Assembly (NCBI RefSeq): GCF_001921215.1
Contig: NZ_MSIF01000010.1
Coordinates: 186,001-250,000 of the forward strand
DNA: 64,000 nt
Source of the DNA: Actinophytocola xinjiangensis
GTDB taxonomy: Bacteria; Actinomycetota; Actinomycetes; Mycobacteriales; Pseudonocardiaceae
Direction of reading: 5' to 3'
Shown: piece after piece, positions 60,332-64,000 of the stretch
Numbering within the stretch: the first letter of the stretch is position 1
Layout of the letters: each line of letters opens with the position of its first letter
The notes under the pieces: generated by a model
What the model was told of the DNA's origin: nothing
The model's input: only the letters and a program-made list of their open reading frames with translations
Databases searched by the model: none
Made by a program: the position numbers and the translations under genes

Positions 60332-61353
60332 CTGGTCGCCTCGCCCCTGGCCAGGGCGACCCGGGGTGGGCCGGTCTGCTCGGCCACCTGGTCGCGCCAC
60401 CACGGGGTCTCCACGAAACCGCGTTTGAGGACCAGTAGCTCCACCGAGGCGTTCCAGCCGGACACGCCGTCGAGGTTGGCCAGGGTGGCGGTGGTGAAGT
60501 CGAACAGGCCCTTGGTCGAGTCGGTGATCACCTCGCACAGCAGCGAGTTGCCGTCCAGGGTGGCGGCCAGGTAGCGGACCGAGCGGTGGTGGTGCAGCGC
60601 CGAGGCGACCGCGTTCAGCTTGGCCGGCTCGACCTGCACCCACAGCAGCGTCTCGGCCTCCAGCCCCAGCACGGGCGCCGGCACGATGGTGAACACCGAC
60701 GCGCACCCGTCGGCGATCATCCGCTCGAAGCGGCGGCGCACGGTGGACTCGTTGAGCTCCAGCACGCCGGCGATGTGTTTGAAGCTGGACCGGCCGTCCT
60801 CGCGCAGCAGGTCGATGATCGCCCAGTCGACCCGGTCGAGGTGGTGCGGCGCGCACAGCAGCGGCTCGGCGGTGTGCGGGGTGGACGACCGGTCGTCGAT
60901 CAGCTGCCAGTACCAGTCGGTCGACACCTTGTACACGTGCAGCAGCAGGTCGCTGTACCAGCGCTGCACGCCGTCGATCTGCTGGAGCTCCAGCATGGTG
61001 TGCGGGTAGCGGGTCGGCTCGGAGTTGACCACCAGCTCCAGCGCGATGTCGTAGGTGCCGGTGATCAGCGACGCCCAGCGCACGTCCTCCCGGGCGACCA
61101 GCTGCTCGGCCACGGCGATCTGGGTGCCGGGCCGGCAGCCGATCCTGGTGAAGAACGTCTCGACCGGGCCGTTGCTGCCCAGGCTCGGGGCCACCGACAC
61201 CCGCAGCAGCCGGTCGGAGATCAGCTGCTGCACGCGGCGGGCAACGGTGGGCACCGAGGTGTCCACGGCCGCCGCGATCGAGGTCCAGCTGGCCCGCCCG
61301 TCGGACTGGAGTGCGACGACGATCTGCCGGTCGAGTTCGTCCAGCGACCGCAT
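60328..61353 (-). CDS. Lrp/AsnC-family regulator with two HTH units
   Basis: The 341-residue protein has two Lrp-type helix-turn-helix units: LDRQIVVALQSDGRASWTSI with VPTVARRVQQLI, and VDWAIIDLLREDGRSSFKHI with ESTVRRRFERMI, each followed by an effector-type beta domain. Double-headed Lrp proteins are common in actinobacteria. It is the last gene of the peptide-use operon; its ATG overlaps the hydrolase stop (TGATG). It probably senses an amino acid set free by the enzymes of the operon and controls them. Confidence 0.93.
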   Translation of the reverse strand: MRSLDELDRQIVVALQSDGRASWTSIAAAVDTSVPTVARRVQQLISDRLLRVSVAPSLGSNGPVETFFTRIGCRPGTQIAVAEQLVAREDVRWASLITGTYDIALELVVNSEPTRYPHTMLELQQIDGVQRWYSDLLLHVYKVSTDWYWQLIDDRSSTPHTAEPLLCAPHHLDRVDWAIIDLLREDGRSSFKHIAGVLELNESTVRRRFERMIADGCASVFTIVPAPVLGLEAETLLWVQVEPAKLNAVASALHHHRSVRYLAATLDGNSLLCEVITDSTKGLFDFTTATLANLDGVSGWNASVELLVLKRGFVETPWWRDQVAEQTGPPRVALARGEATS

Positions 61354-62237
61354 CAGGCGGGGGACACCTCGCGCAGGAACTCCCGCACCGTTTCCGTCCA
61401 CAAGGCCGCCTCCTCGATCTGCGGCGAGTGCCCGGACTTCTCGAACACCACCAGCCGCGCCCGGGGGATGAGCCTAGCGATCTGCTCGCTGCACTCCACC
61501 GGCGTGATCCAGTCGGTGCGCCCGACGGTGACCAGCGTCGGCGCGGTGACCTTCGGCAGGTCGGGCTTGAGGTCGTAGTTCGGGATGTTCACCGAGAACG
61601 CGTAGTTGTGCGCCTCGTAGCGGTACGGGGTGGCCGCCACGCGCGCCTCGACGGCGTCCGGGTCGTAGTGGTAGTCGTAGAGCGGCAGGATCTCGCGCCA
61701 GCAGTCCCGCAGGTCCGCGTCGTCACGGACGGTGCCGTCGAAGATCCTCGTCAGCTTCTCCCGGTCGACGGTGATCCGCGACGAGGCGAGCGCGTTGGCC
61801 AGCGCCTTGTCCTCGTTGGAGTTGTCCGGCGAGGTGTCGCGCAGCACCAGGGCGCTGACCCGGTCGGGGTAGCGGATGGCGTACTCCATGGCCATGAACC
61901 CGCCGTAGGAGCCGCCGGCCATGATGACCTGCTCGGCGCCGATCCACTGCCGCAGCCCGTCGATGTCGGCGGCCCACTGCTCGTGGCTGAAGGTGCCGTT
62001 GCCCTCGCTCTGGCCGGACCCCCTGGCGTCGAACACGACGACCCGGTAGGTGTCGGCCAGCCGGCCGAAACTGGCCTTGGGTTCGGCGCGGGAACCGAGG
62101 CCGGGGGCGCCGTGGTGGGCGATCACCACGGGCGCGCCGGGCGGGCCGAGCACCTCGACCGCCAGCCGGTTCCCGTTGATCTCGACCATCTCGGCGCCGT
62201 CGCCGGCGGCGGCGAACTCCGGTGACACTGTGGACAC
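61353..62237 (-). CDS. Alpha/beta hydrolase, proline iminopeptidase-like (S33)
   Basis: The 294-residue protein has the oxyanion segment HHGAPGLGS, RVVVFDARGSGQSEG, the nucleophile elbow GGSYGGF, an acid in VGRTDWITP and the catalytic His in SGHSPQIEE. The HGxPG and DQRGxGxS-like motifs match S33 prolyl aminopeptidases. It is cytosolic by lack of a signal. The start is GTG at 62237 with AAAGGAG upstream. The gene lies 29 bases after the M24 gene in the same operon, which fits removal of N-terminal residues from imported peptides. Confidence 0.9.
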   Translation of the reverse strand: MSTVSPEFAAAGDGAEMVEINGNRLAVEVLGPPGAPVVIAHHGAPGLGSRAEPKASFGRLADTYRVVVFDARGSGQSEGNGTFSHEQWAADIDGLRQWIGAEQVIMAGGSYGGFMAMEYAIRYPDRVSALVLRDTSPDNSNEDKALANALASSRITVDREKLTRIFDGTVRDDADLRDCWREILPLYDYHYDPDAVEARVAATPYRYEAHNYAFSVNIPNYDLKPDLPKVTAPTLVTVGRTDWITPVECSEQIARLIPRARLVVFEKSGHSPQIEEAALWTETVREFLREVSPA

Positions 62238-62266
62238 TTCGTGGAACTCCTTTCCCTACAGGGCGA

Positions 62267-63445
62267 TCACAGGGGAATCACGCAGTCGTCGAGCGTGCGT
62301 GGGTAGGCGGTGAGCGGGCGGGAGCCGGTCTCGGTGACCAGCATGCTGTCGGAGATCCGGTAGCCGGCGTGGCCGGGGACGTAGATGCCCGGCTCGTTGG
62401 ACACGACCATGCCCGGTTCCAGCAGCGTGTCGTCGCCGTCCTCCAGCCACGGCGGCTCGTGCATGCCAAGGCCGATGCCGTGGCCCTGCCGGTGGCGCAG
62501 GTACTTCCCGAACCCGGCGTCGCGGATCACCGCCAGGCACGCGGCGTTCGCCGCCCGGCACTGCGCACCCGGCCGGATCGCCTCGCCGCCGATCTGCTGG
62601 GCCAGGCGCACGGTGTCGTGGTAGCGGCGCTGCTCGGCGGTGGGCTCGCCGAGGACGAACGTGCGCTCGCCCTCGACGTAGCGCCCGCCGACCGCGCAGC
62701 CGAGGGAGAGCATGAACGTGTCGCCGGGCGTGAGCCGGTAGGCCGAGGGCAGGCCGTGCGGGTAGGAGGAGTTGGCGCCGGCGTAGACCAGGCCGCCGGC
62801 CAGCAGCCCGACCACGACGACGTCGGTGTGCTCGGCGTACATCATGCCGGTGCCGACCTGGCCGACGTGCGCGGCCAGCTCGGCCTCGCTGGGCAGCTCA
62901 CCGCCGCCGGCGACCGCCTCGGTGATCAGCGCGACGCCCTCGGTGAGCATCACGTCGGTGATCCGCGCGGCCTCGGCGTGCAGCGCGATCTCGGCCGGAT
63001 CCTTGACGTAGCGGCACACCGTGACCAGCTCGGTCGGCACGAGGTCCACATCGGACAGCGCGGCCGACGCGGCGGTGAGCCGGTGGTGGGTGATCGAGGT
63101 GGTGTGCCCGGCCCGCCGCCGGCCGGGGCCGATGACACCGGCCAGGGCGGCGAAGGGCGGCAGCACGCCCGGGTACTCCGGGTAGGACACCAGCTCGGCG
63201 GCCGCGTGCTGGGACCGCGCGTACTCCCGCTCCAGCTCGGGCACCAGCAGCACGCACCGCCCGCCGGTCTCCAGCCACACCGCGACCGGCCGCTCACACG
63301 GGTGGTGGAAGAACCCGGTCAGGTAGGCCACGTCCTCCGGGTCGTCGGTGAGGATCGCGTCCAGGCCGGCCTCGGCCGCCCTGGCGCGCACCCTGGCCTG
63401 GACCGAGTCGAAGAAGGACGGTCCGAGTCGTTGGGAGAAGGCCAT
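62267..63445 (-). CDS. M24-fold hydrolase, creatinase-like (metal ligands replaced)
   Basis: The 392-residue protein has the creatinase N-terminal domain and a pita-bread C-terminal domain with GHGIGLGMHEPP, LEPGMVVSNEPGIYVPG and GYRISDSMLV. In metal-dependent Xaa-Pro peptidases two Asp, one His and two Glu bind metal. Here the first Asp is Ser (in MLSLGCAVGG), the second is Glu (in RYVEGERTF) and the last Glu is Ser (in RISDS). The SLxC...GERTF pattern resembles creatinase, which works without metal. It could therefore cut an amidino or amide compound and not peptides. The ATG at 63445 has AGGA upstream. It sits between an oligopeptide permease and an S33 hydrolase gene. Confidence 0.87.
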   Translation of the reverse strand: MAFSQRLGPSFFDSVQARVRARAAEAGLDAILTDDPEDVAYLTGFFHHPCERPVAVWLETGGRCVLLVPELEREYARSQHAAAELVSYPEYPGVLPPFAALAGVIGPGRRRAGHTTSITHHRLTAASAALSDVDLVPTELVTVCRYVKDPAEIALHAEAARITDVMLTEGVALITEAVAGGGELPSEAELAAHVGQVGTGMMYAEHTDVVVVGLLAGGLVYAGANSSYPHGLPSAYRLTPGDTFMLSLGCAVGGRYVEGERTFVLGEPTAEQRRYHDTVRLAQQIGGEAIRPGAQCRAANAACLAVIRDAGFGKYLRHRQGHGIGLGMHEPPWLEDGDDTLLEPGMVVSNEPGIYVPGHAGYRISDSMLVTETGSRPLTAYPRTLDDCVIPL

Positions 63446-63456
63446 GCGCGAAAGTC

Positions 63457-64000
63457 CTATCGGTTGCGGCGGGGATTGCGGGCGTCGTTGTAGGCGGTGG
63501 ACAGCATCGTCGCGGCCAGCACCAGCAGGAAGATCGCCAGCGACGGGAACAGCGGCAGCCACCACGCGGTGGACATCGCGCCGGCCTGCTGGGCCTCGTA
63601 GAGGATCCGGCCCCACGACCAGGTGTTCGGGTCGCCAAGGCCCAGGAACGCCAGGCCCGCGGCGGAGAGCACCGCGCGGGACGCGGTGAGCACGACCGAC
63701 ACCAGGATCAGCGGCATCACCGCCGGCACCACGTGCCGGCGGATGATCCACGCCGGGGAGCTGGTCATCAGCCGCGCGGCGTCCACATAGGGCATCCGCA
63801 CGACCGACAGCGCCTGCGAGCGCACCACGCGGGTGACCTCGGGCCAGGAGAACGCGGCGATGACGAAGATGATCGTCACCGTGCTCGGCCCCACCAGCGC
63901 GGCGACCAGGATCATCAGCGGCAGCACCGGCAGCGACAGCGTCAGGTCGACGATCACGCCGACCACGGCGTCCACCCGCTTGAAGTAGGCGCCGACGACC
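63457..64000 (-). CDS. Oligopeptide/dipeptide ABC transporter permease (DppC-type), 5' end outside window
   Basis: At least 181 residues are visible, and the frame stays open to the right edge. It has several membrane segments (LTLSLPVLPLMILVAALV, TIIFVIAAFSW, LVSVVLTASRAVLSAAGLA, FPSLAIFLLVLAATML) and the cytoplasmic EAA loop ARLMTSSPAWIIRRHVVPAV that docks on the ATPase. The signature FLGLGDPNTWSWGRIL is typical of DppC/OppC permeases. The partner permease, ATPases and binding protein should lie to the right. The M24 gene begins 11 bases after its stop. Confidence 0.93.
   Translation of the reverse strand, partial: VVGAYFKRVDAVVGVIVDLTLSLPVLPLMILVAALVGPSTVTIIFVIAAFSWPEVTRVVRSQALSVVRMPYVDAARLMTSSPAWIIRRHVVPAVMPLILVSVVLTASRAVLSAAGLAFLGLGDPNTWSWGRILYEAQQAGAMSTAWWLPLFPSLAIFLLVLAATMLSTAYNDARNPRRNR

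Overview
The window is very GC-rich DNA with dense gene packing, GTG/TTG starts, ATGA-type overlaps, long antisense open frames and rare TTA codons. With SARP, XRE/DUF5753, DUF397, MbtH and large NRPS genes this points to a filamentous actinobacterium, perhaps Pseudonocardiales (the family-level guess is weak).

Region 1 (1-27.1 kb) is the end of a non-ribosomal peptide synthetase assembly line. Two giant synthetase genes, the first cut by the left edge, overlap by one base. They carry seven adenylation domains, three epimerases, one adenylation domain interrupted by a methyltransferase, and a terminal thioesterase. An MbtH gene overlaps the second. Reading the ten-residue specificity codes by eye gives ...-Phe-Asp-D-Asp-D-X-D-(methyl)Ser-Trp-like-X', where X and X' share an unusual DVFS-type code. 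A perfect hairpin ends this block.

Region 2 (27.1-30.4 kb) looks like tailoring and control of the cluster: a divergent cytochrome P450 and GT1 glycosyltransferase share a 352-base intergenic region, followed by a LysR-type DNA-binding domain without an effector domain. Base composition is less GC-rich here. The P450 and the mini-LysR each contain a TTA codon.

Region 3 (30.5-41 kb) is mixed: a membrane UbiB/ABC1 kinase, a small zinc ribbon, two secreted wall-hydrolase-like proteins, a 903-residue SARP regulator (also with a TTA codon), an XRE/DUF5753-DUF397 pair with an operator array, an APH-like kinase and a MurG paralogue outside any division cluster.

Region 4 (41-46.5 kb) is stress and housekeeping: flavohaemoglobin with its NsrR repressor and a perfect 25-bp palindromic operator, photolyase, a broken CadD remnant, a four-helix membrane protein with a divergent TetR, a lipoprotein and a RibD/DHFR-like protein.

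Region 5 (46.5-54 kb) holds a 1,448-residue secreted subtilase with Kelch repeats, an S51 peptidase, a TPR-containing XRE regulator and two small unknown genes.

Region 6 (53.9-60.3 kb) contains the most unusual gene: a 1,534-residue protein with the layout of cargo proteins of extracellular contractile injection systems (eCIS). It has GNxAV motifs, helical stretches, a hydrophobic core, a basic linker and an unrecognised C-terminal region. A 211-residue unknown follows four bases downstream. An HxlR regulator and an Imm51-type immunity gene lie on the other side. No injection-system structural gene is visible.

Region 7 (60.3-64 kb) is a peptide-use operon on the minus strand: oligopeptide ABC permease (cut by the right edge), creatinase-like M24 protein, S33 alpha/beta hydrolase and a double-HTH Lrp/AsnC regulator. 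No tRNA, rRNA, CRISPR array, integrase or insertion sequence was seen.
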